Positions 1 to 6,600 are shown, numbered from the stretch's first letter. The stretch is DNA of 6,840 bases from Proteobacteria bacterium UBA7821 (GCA_002480165.1 DLBP01000016.1:1-6840); one strand, 5' to 3'. Notes: generated from the letters alone by a model not told the origin. Numbers and translations are program-made.

Positions 1-1948
1 ATCGATTGAGTCTAACAAACAGACCAAACGGCATCACTTTGACAACAATACCATCGAATACATGATTCATTTTATTTTTCATAAAAACGCATTTGAACCA
101 CTTTTCAGCGGTTCGCTGTGCCTCATCGGCAGACTTTTCACGCATGGTACAATGATCACAGAGATCTTTCAGATCCGAGCGATAGTTGATTGGACAGGGT
201 TCTATACCAAGTTGTGATTTCAATATCCGGTGAATCACCAAATCAGGGTAGCGTCTTATGGGCGATGTGAAATGACAATAATGGGAATAACCCAGTCCGT
301 AGTGCCCCTCCTGCTTCGCTGAATAAACTGCTTGATTTTGTGCTCTTAATATCACATCGTTGATCATGTGAAACCATGGGCTTGATCGGTTGTCTTCAAT
401 AATGCGATTTAATTGCTTTGTGGTGATTCGATTGCCCTGAAATGACTCGAGTCCAAGTGATTGTATATCGTGCTTCAGTTGATTTAGTTTCTCATGTCTT
501 GGTGCACTGTGTGAACGATAGAGGCAAGGCTCCTTATGCTCATGCAAGTATTCTGCGACCGTAACATTAGTCAGCAACATCAGCTCTTCAATCATTTTAG
601 CAGAGAAAAGCTCTGGCTTTTCGACGACTTCTGTTGGCATATCGTTGTCATCTAACTGAATGTGATGACTTGGTGAGTGTATCTCTAGCGCCCCTCGTTC
701 TTTACGTCTAATCAAAAGCTGATGCGTTAGCATCTGCATATTATTGACCGCATCCAGCAATTCATAGGGATCATCAGTGGGCAGGTCTATGCCATCTAGC
801 CAATGATCGACTTGTTGATAAGTCAACCGAGCATGCGATTTGATCATGGCATAATGAAATGAATAAGACTCTCGAGCACCCGAGCCATCTATACACAACT
901 TCAGTACCATTGCCCTTCGGTTCTCATGAGGCTTGAGAGAACAGAGATCCTCTGACAGCTGTGTGGGCAACATGTGCGACACTTCATGAGGCAAGTAGAC
1001 ACTGGTTGATTTATGCCGAGCTATTTCGTCTACGTCGGAATTAACTTTGACGTAATGGCTAACGTCAGCGATGGCGATATATGCGATCCAACCTGGCCCA
1101 TCTTCGCGTTCGGCTACGAACACAGCATCGTCAAAGTCTCTTGAGGATTCGCCATCGATTGTGAAAAATGGTACCTGTGTGAGATCTTCTCGCGCCTCTA
1201 TATCTTGAGGTGACGTGTCAACTGGATAGTTGTGCTTGCTTGTGTAGCTATCTGAATCAAAATCATAGTTTAATTTCAACACTGCTGTCATGGCTGTTTT
1301 ATCATCAAAATCACCGAGCGTACTGAGGATTTTCACCATAGGTTTGTCGTCACAATCAATGACTTGAGCGTTGACAAATTGGGCTTGTTTGAGATCAGTT
1401 GGTTGATCAACAGGCAAACGACAGAATTTATTTTTCTTGGTGAATGGTACCACGTAGCACGTTTGATTGCTCCACTGAATTTGACCAATGAACTGATCCA
1501 TCGACCTGTCAATGAGTTGGATGGGTGTGGCAATCCAATGATGTCGTTTGGACCGTTGGCGGTAGCGCTCTGAGTTTTTTTCTGGTTGGCTAACTCGCAG
1601 TTCAAGTGTATCACCAGATAGAAAATGGTGGCAATAGTAGTGGGGAATATAGATTCGGTGCTTACTCTGACCTGACTCTGCTAGCATTGAGCCATCTTTA
1701 TCGAAATAAACTTTCAGAGTGGTAAGATAACAGCTGGCCACTGTGTGATATTGCTGTTGTTTGTTTTTGCTTATTTGACCGTCTCTTTGCATGGCATTGA
1801 GTCTTTTTTTGGTTCCCTCTAGCTGATTTTCTTGAAGGGCGAGGCTTTCGATTAACTCATGTTCTGTCAGTTTTTTTCTCTCTGAGATGCATTGAAACAG
1901 CTCTTCACGCGATGGGATGCTAGTCCGATTGTTCTGCTTGTTGTTCAT
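1..1948 (-). CDS. rnr: Ribonuclease R (RNase II/RNB family 3'-5' exoribonuclease), C-terminus cut off by the window edge
   Basis: Translating the minus strand from the ATG at 1948 gives 649 codons open to the window edge. The product is a hydrolytic, processive 3'-5' exoribonuclease that degrades structured RNA in the cytoplasm. Residues 11-66 resemble the winged-helix N-terminus of RNase R (SIPSREELF, then LEGTKKRLNAMQRDGQI). Residues 68-250 sit where the cold-shock domains belong but match them poorly. The RNB catalytic domain is clear: TIDGESSRDFDDAV at 263-276 supplies the four metal-binding aspartates D265, D271, D273 and D274. SVYLP at 316-320 holds the RNA-stacking tyrosine, and HFTSPIRRYPDLVIHR at 559-574 is the RNB signature. 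The S1 domain begins near residue 630 (FDGIVVKVMPFGLFVRL), where the window ends. The winged helix favours RNase R over RNase II. The start has a strong Shine-Dalgarno sequence 5 bases upstream. The gene lies 38 bases (stop to start) after lpxK, so it is probably the distal gene of that operon. Confidence 0.93.
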   Translation of the reverse strand, partial: MNNKQNNRTSIPSREELFQCISERKKLTEHELIESLALQENQLEGTKKRLNAMQRDGQISKNKQQQYHTVASCYLTTLKVYFDKDGSMLAESGQSKHRIYIPHYYCHHFLSGDTLELRVSQPEKNSERYRQRSKRHHWIATPIQLIDRSMDQFIGQIQWSNQTCYVVPFTKKNKFCRLPVDQPTDLKQAQFVNAQVIDCDDKPMVKILSTLGDFDDKTAMTAVLKLNYDFDSDSYTSKHNYPVDTSPQDIEAREDLTQVPFFTIDGESSRDFDDAVFVAEREDGPGWIAYIAIADVSHYVKVNSDVDEIARHKSTSVYLPHEVSHMLPTQLSEDLCSLKPHENRRAMVLKLCIDGSGARESYSFHYAMIKSHARLTYQQVDHWLDGIDLPTDDPYELLDAVNNMQMLTHQLLIRRKERGALEIHSPSHHIQLDDNDMPTEVVEKPELFSAKMIEELMLLTNVTVAEYLHEHKEPCLYRSHSAPRHEKLNQLKHDIQSLGLESFQGNRITTKQLNRIIEDNRSSPWFHMINDVILRAQNQAVYSAKQEGHYGLGYSHYCHFTSPIRRYPDLVIHRILKSQLGIEPCPINYRSDLKDLCDHCTMREKSADEAQRTAEKWFKCVFMKNKMNHVFDGIVVKVMPFGLFVRLNR

Positions 1949-1953
1949 TTGGT

Positions 1954-1960
1954 CTCCTTT
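1954..1960 (-). promoter_or_regulatory. Shine-Dalgarno site of rnr
   Basis: The minus strand reads AAAGGAG five bases before the ATG at 1948. It is one of the strongest ribosome binding sites in the window and fixes the rnr start. The gene can therefore be translated independently of lpxK. Confidence 0.75.
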
Positions 1961-1963
1961 ATC

Positions 1964-1980
1964 TGAATCCAGTCGATTCA
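1964..1980 (-). repeat. Short perfect inverted repeat (6-bp stem, 5-base loop) between lpxK and rnr
   Basis: The minus strand reads TGAATC, loop GACTG, GATTCA. The arms are perfectly complementary and end three bases before the rnr ribosome binding site. No U-run follows, so it is not an intrinsic terminator. It could be a weak mRNA hairpin affecting rnr translation or processing, or chance. The pairing is seen; any function is inference. Confidence 0.35.
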
Positions 1981-1986
1981 TTGCGA

Positions 1987-2970
1987 TTAGGACAGTTGTC
2001 CGATTATTCCATTCAGTGTCTGCTTGTGAATACTAACGTGTTGAGGCACTACCCATATGTTGTCGTGATCTACTGGGCATTTTACGGCATCTTTTTCAGT
2101 CATTATAAGCTGAAATTGATTCAGTTCATGCCAATTAACGGCTGAAAAGTCTGCATGATCAGGATATGCATACACAGTTACAGGCTGCCTTAGCCATTCA
2201 CTGATCGCTTGTTGAAATCGAGCGGGATTGGCAATGGCAGTTAACACACACCAGTTATAACACTGTCTATCTGCTGGATCAATGATAGTCTGACTCTTTA
2301 GGTTGTATAATCGGCTAAAATCATCCTGTATGGTAAAATCAATTTCTCTTGTAAGTTTGTAGTCAACCCGTTGCTGTCGGCTAACGGGCTCTCTCAATGG
2401 CCCTAGTGGTAGACAGTATTGATTGCCATATAAGCGTTCATCCACCAGTAGAATCTCAAGGTGTCTTGGGATTCGATAGTGTTGCAGTCCATCATCTATC
2501 AGAATCACATCGACACTTTTGTGTCTAAGAACCCACTGATAGGCCAGGTATTTTTTTTTCGAGCACACGACGATTGCATCGGTCTGATCGGCGATCAGTC
2601 GTGCTTCATCGCCAACCGTTACGGCAGTGTGATGGCTGGCAACGCAGATGGGGTGATTCGCTGGGCTTGATGATAGATTTCGACAAATGATGGCGACTTT
2701 GAGATTGACTTGTGTGAGTTGTTTGCACAGATGGATAACAAAGGGCGTCTTCCCGACTCCACCAGCAATGAGATTGCCAACGGCACAGACTTTTGGCGCT
2801 GACGGCAGTTTGTCGCAGTGATTGATTTGGTAGCATTTATGCAAGCCGTGTGCGCATCGGTACAACCAACTTGCCGGTAGTGCGACTAGCATATAAGCCC
2901 ATGACAAACTAACAAACCACTGGCGTAGAATGAGTGCTTCGATAGTCTGCCTACGTGGAAAGAATCTCAT
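1987..2970 (-). CDS. lpxK: Tetraacyldisaccharide 4'-kinase LpxK
   Basis: LpxK phosphorylates the 4' position of the tetraacylated disaccharide-1-phosphate to give lipid IVA, at the inner face of the inner membrane. Counting from an upstream ATG at 3000 (337 residues), the P-loop is GNLIAGGVGKT at 75-85, GDEARLI lies at 130-136, the catalytic-region DDGLQHYR is at 169-176, LGPLRE is at 199-204, and MTEKDAVKC is at 300-308. A hydrophobic N-terminal segment near 28-47 fits the membrane-associated helix of the family. I prefer the ATG at 2970: it gives 327 residues, close to the 328 of E. coli LpxK, and cuts the overlap with msbA from 50 to 20 bases. Neither start has a convincing Shine-Dalgarno sequence, so translational coupling to msbA is likely. 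The family's usual SRGYG segment after the second strand is replaced by CRNLSSS (106-112). The msbA-lpxK order is conserved in Gammaproteobacteria. Confidence 0.93.
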   Translation of the reverse strand: MRFFPRRQTIEALILRQWFVSLSWAYMLVALPASWLYRCAHGLHKCYQINHCDKLPSAPKVCAVGNLIAGGVGKTPFVIHLCKQLTQVNLKVAIICRNLSSSPANHPICVASHHTAVTVGDEARLIADQTDAIVVCSKKKYLAYQWVLRHKSVDVILIDDGLQHYRIPRHLEILLVDERLYGNQYCLPLGPLREPVSRQQRVDYKLTREIDFTIQDDFSRLYNLKSQTIIDPADRQCYNWCVLTAIANPARFQQAISEWLRQPVTVYAYPDHADFSAVNWHELNQFQLIMTEKDAVKCPVDHDNIWVVPQHVSIHKQTLNGIIGQLS

Positions 2971-4693
2971 TCGAATACTGTAACTGATAAAGCTTTGCAT
3001 AATTGCTATTACTGTCTTTTAGCAAGTTTTCATGTGAATCGTTTTCGACTAGCGTGCCATTTTCTATGACATAAATGGCGTTGCAGGCCTGAACTGCTTT
3101 TAGTCTATGCGCAATAATGATTTTCGTTTGGTTACAAAATTCGGGGTTATTGAGTCGTTGAATGACTTTCCTTTCGGTTTCGATATCTAAGTTCGAAGTT
3201 GCCTCATCTAAAATGATTATTGAAGGCCCTGTTCGGTACAGCGCTCTGGCAATGGCAATCCGTTGTTTTTGTCCACCTGATAGTTCACTGCCATCGATGA
3301 TATTAGTCTGATATTGATCCGGAAGCGCTTGGATAAATTCATCGGCACAGGCGGCATCTGCAACGAGTTTAACCCGGTCAATATCAATATCAGTTTCTCC
3401 GTAAGCGATATTTTCGAGAATGCTACCGCTGAATAAAATGGTGTCTTGAGTGACGTATGAAAACAATGAGCGGTAGGACTCCAGTGAGTAATGGTTAGCT
3501 GGCTGGTCTCCTAATTGTATTGTCCCATTGGTCGGGCTCAGTAAACGCAGCAGCAGTGATATAATCGTCGATTTTCCACTACCAGACTGCCCAATGAGAC
3601 CAATCGAATGGCCCACTGGAATGGTCAAGTTGAGTGATTTAACCACCGGCTTACCTTCATATGAAAAAGAGACGTCTTGCAGTGTTAGGTCAGCTATGGA
3701 AGCCTGAGGGCCAGTTTCATTCTGGTGTTCTTTAGGTATTTGTAGTGTATCAAATATTCGTTGTGCAGCGACAAGTCCTTTTTGTATCTCTGCATTGACA
3801 CTCGACAACCGTTTTAATGGCTGAAGTACTCGAAGCAGTGCAATGACAACGCTAACAAAACTGCCAACAGTGATATCGGGTGAATGGGCCAACATGAGCA
3901 GCGCTGCACTGAAAGGCAGAACGATGGCTAGTTGAACAAGTAGCGAACCAAATGCATTGGCAGAGACACCTTTGAGCTCGAAGGCCCTGTTATTTTTCAG
4001 CAATTGATTAAACCGTTTAATCTCGTACTGTTGAGAGTGGTGAACTTTGATAATTTTTTGCCCAAGAAAGACTTGACTGATGTGGTGGGTGATCGACTGC
4101 ATGTTATTGAGTGTGTTTTCTGAGACGTGTCTGATACGTCTGGAGGTCAATTGAACGAATAGTGCAATCACTGGCGTTGATAGGATGAGTATACAGGATA
4201 GCTTCCAGTTGATGTAGAACATACTTGCTAATAATGCAATCACGAGGCAGCCTTCGCCGACAATGGTTAGAAAGCAGCTACTCACTGTACTGGCAAGTTG
4301 TTCGACGGTGTATATCATTGTCGATGTGATTTCTCCGGACTTAAGTTTTTTATGATGCTGGTAGTCTAGATTAATCGTGTGCTCGAAGAGTTTTTTTCTC
4401 AGATCAAGTACGACAGAGCGTGCAACATTACTAACGAGGTACTGTGAAAAAAAATAGCAGATTCCCCGACCAATGATCATCAGACTTAGCAGTAGGGGTA
4501 TCCAAGTCAACATGTGCGTGTCTCTTTCGACCAGTCCTTGGTCGACTAATGGTTTAATGAGCAATGCAAATGCTGCTTCGGTACCAGAAGACAGTAATGC
4601 TAGTAGAAAAGAGAACACCAGCATCAATCTGTATGGCTTTACGTACTGAAGAAGGCCTCGGAATGTACTCCATAGGCCTACACTCTCTGGCAT
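2951..4693 (-). CDS. msbA: Lipid A export ABC transporter MsbA (fused membrane and ATPase domains)
   Basis: MsbA is a homodimeric ABC exporter that flips lipid A-core across the inner membrane. The 580-residue length is nearly that of E. coli MsbA (582). The membrane domain occupies about 1-315, with hydrophobic segments near 22-45, 62-84, 140-160, 164-184, 247-268 and 273-290. The ATPase domain has Walker A GQSGSGKST at 368-376, the Q-loop glutamine in YVTQD at 416, the signature LSGGQKQRIAIARAL at 471-485, Walker B IIILDEATSNLD at 492-503 and the H-loop histidine in IIAHRL at 529. All catalytic motifs are intact. It starts 5 bases after the secB stop with only a weak ribosome binding site, which suggests coupling to secB translation. 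Its 3' end overlaps lpxK. Motifs alone could suit another lipid exporter, but the length plus the lpxK neighbour make MsbA the best call. Confidence 0.95.
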   Translation of the reverse strand: MPESVGLWSTFRGLLQYVKPYRLMLVFSFLLALLSSGTEAAFALLIKPLVDQGLVERDTHMLTWIPLLLSLMIIGRGICYFFSQYLVSNVARSVVLDLRKKLFEHTINLDYQHHKKLKSGEITSTMIYTVEQLASTVSSCFLTIVGEGCLVIALLASMFYINWKLSCILILSTPVIALFVQLTSRRIRHVSENTLNNMQSITHHISQVFLGQKIIKVHHSQQYEIKRFNQLLKNNRAFELKGVSANAFGSLLVQLAIVLPFSAALLMLAHSPDITVGSFVSVVIALLRVLQPLKRLSSVNAEIQKGLVAAQRIFDTLQIPKEHQNETGPQASIADLTLQDVSFSYEGKPVVKSLNLTIPVGHSIGLIGQSGSGKSTIISLLLRLLSPTNGTIQLGDQPANHYSLESYRSLFSYVTQDTILFSGSILENIAYGETDIDIDRVKLVADAACADEFIQALPDQYQTNIIDGSELSGGQKQRIAIARALYRTGPSIIILDEATSNLDIETERKVIQRLNNPEFCNQTKIIIAHRLKAVQACNAIYVIENGTLVENDSHENLLKDSNSNYAKLYQLQYSNEILST

Positions 4694-4698
4694 ATTAC

Positions 4699-5133
4699 TT
4701 ACGATTTGTTTTTTTGCTGTTCATTGGCCAGCTGCGCGTGGAAGTTAATCGGCTCGAGAAAGAGATTCGGGTAGCCAGCATTGGCAGTCAGGCTTGCGAC
4801 TTTCTCTCGTAGGAATGGGAATAATATCATTGGACATTCTGCTTTTAGAATGACCTGCAATGCATCGTTATCATAGCCTTCGACAGTAAAGTTAGCTGCT
4901 TGAGTCACCTCGACAATTAATGCGAGTTTGTCATTGGCTTTGACCTCGACCGTTGCCTTAAATTTGACCGTGTAGTCGTTGTTCTCATTGATGTGATCTA
5001 CCGTGTAATCAACGTTTCGGTTCAAGGGTGTGGCTGGGTCCAACTGATGTATGGGGACTTTGACTTCTAAAGATGCGTCCTCAAGGTAGACATTTTGCAT
5101 AATAAATTTGTTTGGTGCTTGGTTCTCAGACAT
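4699..5133 (-). CDS. secB: Protein-export chaperone SecB
   Basis: SecB is a cytosolic tetrameric chaperone that keeps secretory preproteins unfolded and hands them to SecA at the Sec translocon. The 144-residue product matches the family in order: an early strand IMQNVYLEDASLEVK (11-25), the core strand segment with VEVTQAANFTV (74-84), the hallmark CPMILFPFLRE (100-110) and YPNLFLEPINF (121-131). The C-terminus is short and polar, with a lysine or two, as in other SecB tails that bind SecA zinc domains. It is slightly shorter than E. coli SecB (155). The start is set by AGAGGA six bases upstream, which overlaps the end of grxC; only two bases separate the genes. The grxC-secB pairing is the same as in E. 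coli and relatives. Confidence 0.95.
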   Translation of the reverse strand: MSENQAPNKFIMQNVYLEDASLEVKVPIHQLDPATPLNRNVDYTVDHINENNDYTVKFKATVEVKANDKLALIVEVTQAANFTVEGYDNDALQVILKAECPMILFPFLREKVASLTANAGYPNLFLEPINFHAQLANEQQKNKS

Positions 5134-5135
5134 TT

Positions 5136-5414
5136 TTAATCCTCTGTGTTAATTAATCTAGCCAGTTCGCCACTGGTGTGAAGTTGGTAAAGTTGGTCAA
5201 AGCCTCCGATCAACTGTTCGTTGTAGAATATCTGAGGGACTGTGCGTGCTTGATTGGTTTTGTGTTGAAACTCTTGATAGAGTGCTGGATCTAGGTCTAT
5301 CCTTTTTTCAGAATAACTCCAACCTTGTTGCGTGATCAGTGCCTTAGCTCTGTCGCAGTAAGGACAGTATTCCTTTGAATAGATGATAAAGTTAGGTTGT
5401 GATCTGCTGCTCAT
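5136..5414 (-). CDS. grxC: Glutaredoxin 3 (GrxC)
   Basis: This is a cytosolic dithiol glutaredoxin that uses glutathione to reduce protein disulfides and glutathione mixed disulfides. The 92-residue protein is a single thioredoxin-fold domain. The active site CPYC is at residues 17-20, the cis-proline glutathione-binding motif TVPQIF is at 58-63, and the second glutathione-binding segment GGFDQLYQL is at 70-78. It is slightly longer than E. coli GrxC (83). The ATG at 5414 has GAGGTG four bases upstream, inside the 3' end of the preceding glutaredoxin-like gene, which it overlaps by 23 bases. The two bases to secB and the family-typical grxC-secB order support the assignment. Confidence 0.93.
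   Translation of the reverse strand: MSSRSQPNFIIYSKEYCPYCDRAKALITQQGWSYSEKRIDLDPALYQEFQHKTNQARTVPQIFYNEQLIGGFDQLYQLHTSGELARLINTED
5140..5145 (-). promoter_or_regulatory. Shine-Dalgarno site of secB, inside the grxC 3' end
   Basis: The minus strand reads AGAGGA six bases before the secB ATG at 5133. The site overlaps the last codons of grxC, so ribosomes finishing grxC can restart on secB. Confidence 0.65.
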
Positions 5415-5760
5415 CTTTCACCTCGTAGATTAAATGATCGAACTCTTCTGCTGTGAGGGATTTGAGTTGATCCCAGCCACCAAACACATTACCATCAACA
5501 ATAATCTGTGGTACGGTTTTGGATTGTACAGGTAACATTTTGAATTCTTTCAAGTGTTGTGGGTCAATTTGAATATCTTTTTCTTCGTATACAATGTGTT
5601 TGCTGTTCAAGTATATTTTTGCAGAGCGACAGCTTGTGCATTGCTTAATGGAATACATGACGACCGACCTCTGAGCTTTTTCACAGGCGTCACATGCAAA
5701 AACTGAGGCAGTCAACAACGATACTAATAAAACTAAAACTGTCATCTCACCATCATACAT
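5392..5760 (-). CDS. Glutaredoxin-like protein with export-type N-terminus and two CxxC motifs
   Basis: About 122 residues from the ATG at 5760 (numbering below counts from a GTG at 5763). The C-terminal domain is glutaredoxin-like: VVMYSIKQCTSC with a CxxC at C42/C45, cis-proline motif TVPQI at 83-87 and GGWDQL at 95-100, closely parallel to the downstream grxC product. Ahead of it is a hydrophobic stretch (residues 8-22, VLVLLVSLLTASVFA) ending in V-F-A before Cys24, which resembles a signal peptidase I site. Cys24 and Cys27 (CDAC) form a second CxxC. If exported it would act in the periplasm or stay anchored in the inner membrane; this is inference. The hydrophobic segment lacks a basic N-region, so export is not certain. 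Possible starts are GTG 5763, ATG 5760 and ATG 5745; none has a well-spaced ribosome site. The ATG at 5745 would remove two acidic residues and give the cleanest signal peptide. Glutathione dependence is unproven. Confidence 0.8.
   Translation of the reverse strand: MYDGEMTVLVLLVSLLTASVFACDACEKAQRSVVMYSIKQCTSCRSAKIYLNSKHIVYEEKDIQIDPQHLKEFKMLPVQSKTVPQIIVDGNVFGGWDQLKSLTAEEFDHLIYEVKDEQQITT
5419..5424 (-). promoter_or_regulatory. Shine-Dalgarno site of grxC
   Basis: The minus strand reads GAGGTG four bases before the ATG at 5414, within the last codons of the upstream glutaredoxin-like gene. It fixes the grxC start despite the 23-base overlap. Confidence 0.6.
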
Positions 5761-5761
5761 C

Positions 5762-5782
5762 ACTTGACTGAACTAGCCAAGT
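5762..5782 (-). repeat. Hairpin-forming inverted repeat at the start of the exported glutaredoxin-like gene
   Basis: The minus strand reads ACTTGGCT, loop AGTTC, AGTCAAGT: eight pairs including one G-U. It ends two bases before the ATG at 5760 and covers the GTG at 5763. No U-run follows on the minus strand, so it is not a terminator for the upstream ABC genes. It could influence translation initiation or be an operator-like site. The structure is seen; the role is inference. Confidence 0.4.
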
Positions 5783-5803
5783 TAAATTTGTTTTTTATGT
5801 CAA
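5775..5803 (-). promoter_or_regulatory. Possible sigma-70 promoter with consensus -35 and poor -10
   Basis: In the 68-base gap upstream of the glutaredoxin-like gene, the minus strand has a perfect TTGACA (5798-5803) followed by an A-rich spacer. At 17 bases the -10 position reads TTGGCT (5775-5780), a poor match. The location is right for a promoter of the grx-secB-msbA-lpxK run, but the -10 makes it weak or regulated, or a chance match. Confidence 0.22.
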
Positions 5804-5828
5804 TTTTGTGCCCGATGGTGGCATTCAG

Positions 5829-6581
5829 CTACTGGCAATGCCACATCATATTATCTAGAAAACGTTTCAGTCGTTTTGACCTGGGGTTTTCAAAAAAGCG
5901 AACCGTTGAACAATCCTCGAGTAACCGACCGTCTTCTATGAATAACATCCGATTCGTGACCTTTTTAGCAAAGTATAGATCATGAGTTGCGATTGCCATC
6001 GTCATCCCTTTCTTCGATAAATCCTGTATCAACTGCATAACCTCGATCATCATTTCAGGATCCAGTGCGGATGTGGGTTCATCCATCAATAAAATCTCTG
6101 GATTTAACATCAGGCTTCTAACAATACCAGCTCGTTGTCGTTGACCACCAGACACTTGTTCGGGGTAGCGGTGAGCACACCCCAGTAACTGGACCTGTTC
6201 AAGTAAGGTAACCGCCTCCATCTCAGCTTGTTGTCGGCTTCTTTTGAGTACTTTAACAGGCGCTAATATACAGTTTTCAAGAATCGTAAGGTGTGGAAAT
6301 AGATTATAGTCTTGGAATACGAGCGCAATTTTTGTCCGTTGCTCTTTTGTAATTTCTTCGACATGGCTAATTTGCTTTCCCAGAAAATGAATGGTGCCCG
6401 ATTGATGGGACTTCAGTTGACCCATCAGGTGAAGTAAAGATGTTTTGCCGGATCCTGATGGACCACATATACCAATCACATCGCCGGGGCTAACGGTTAG
6501 ATCAATCCCGGCTAGTATGATTTGAGACTGCTCAACCAGTCCAACATTGTCTAACGTTAAGATGTGTTTACATTGTTTCAT
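5829..6581 (-). CDS. ATPase subunit of a polar amino acid ABC transporter (GlnQ/AapP/YhdZ-like)
   Basis: This 250-residue protein is a stand-alone ABC ATPase that would power import of a polar amino acid through the adjacent permease at the inner membrane. It has Walker A GPSGSGKT at 40-47, the Q-loop VFQDYNLFPHLTILEN at 88-103 (the LFPHLT form typical of the GlnQ/HisP group), signature VSGGQRQR at 143-150, Walker B ILLMDEPTSALDPE at 163-176 and the switch histidine in THDL at H200. Length fits the family (about 240-260). The signature helix continues as AGIVRSL where VAIARAL is usual, and VTHE is replaced by ATHD; both are mild departures and the catalytic residues are intact. It begins 19 bases after the permease stop. 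The ribosome binding site is weak. The substrate cannot be told from the sequence; glutamate/aspartate or general L-amino acids are plausible given the permease type. Confidence 0.88.
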   Translation of the reverse strand: MKQCKHILTLDNVGLVEQSQIILAGIDLTVSPGDVIGICGPSGSGKTSLLHLMGQLKSHQSGTIHFLGKQISHVEEITKEQRTKIALVFQDYNLFPHLTILENCILAPVKVLKRSRQQAEMEAVTLLEQVQLLGCAHRYPEQVSGGQRQRAGIVRSLMLNPEILLMDEPTSALDPEMMIEVMQLIQDLSKKGMTMAIATHDLYFAKKVTNRMLFIEDGRLLEDCSTVRFFENPRSKRLKRFLDNMMWHCQ

Positions 6582-6600
6582 ATCTAATCCATTCCGCGGG

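Noticed and set aside
1364..1573. Plus-strand 69-codon open frame
   Set aside because: It is antisense to rnr, with no ribosome site or recognisable protein.
1333..1614. Minus-strand 93-codon open frame inside the rnr region
   Set aside because: It lies in a different frame from the RNase R reading frame, which is continuous here and carries family motifs on both sides. No domain or ribosome site supports it.
2461..2836. Plus-strand (2461-2670) and minus-strand (2606-2836) open frames within lpxK
   Set aside because: Both are out-of-frame shadows of the lpxK P-loop region. Their translations show no family resemblance.
4564..4812. Plus-strand 82-codon open frame across the msbA-secB junction
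   Set aside because: It is antisense to two well-supported genes and has no support of its own.
5686..5705. Lipoprotein signal (lipobox) in the glutaredoxin-like protein
   Set aside because: The sequence before Cys24 is V-F-A-C. Phe at the -2 position does not fit the usual lipobox, so ordinary signal peptidase cleavage or a retained anchor is more likely.
5762..5800. Plus-strand intrinsic terminator (hairpin followed by a T-rich stretch)
   Set aside because: On the plus strand the stem has an A-C mismatch, the T-run begins several bases after the stem, and no plus-strand gene lies upstream for it to end.
5764..5985. Plus-strand 73-codon open frame starting in the 68-base gap
   Set aside because: Most of it is antisense to the ABC ATPase. 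The start has no clear ribosome site, and the product is unrecognisable.
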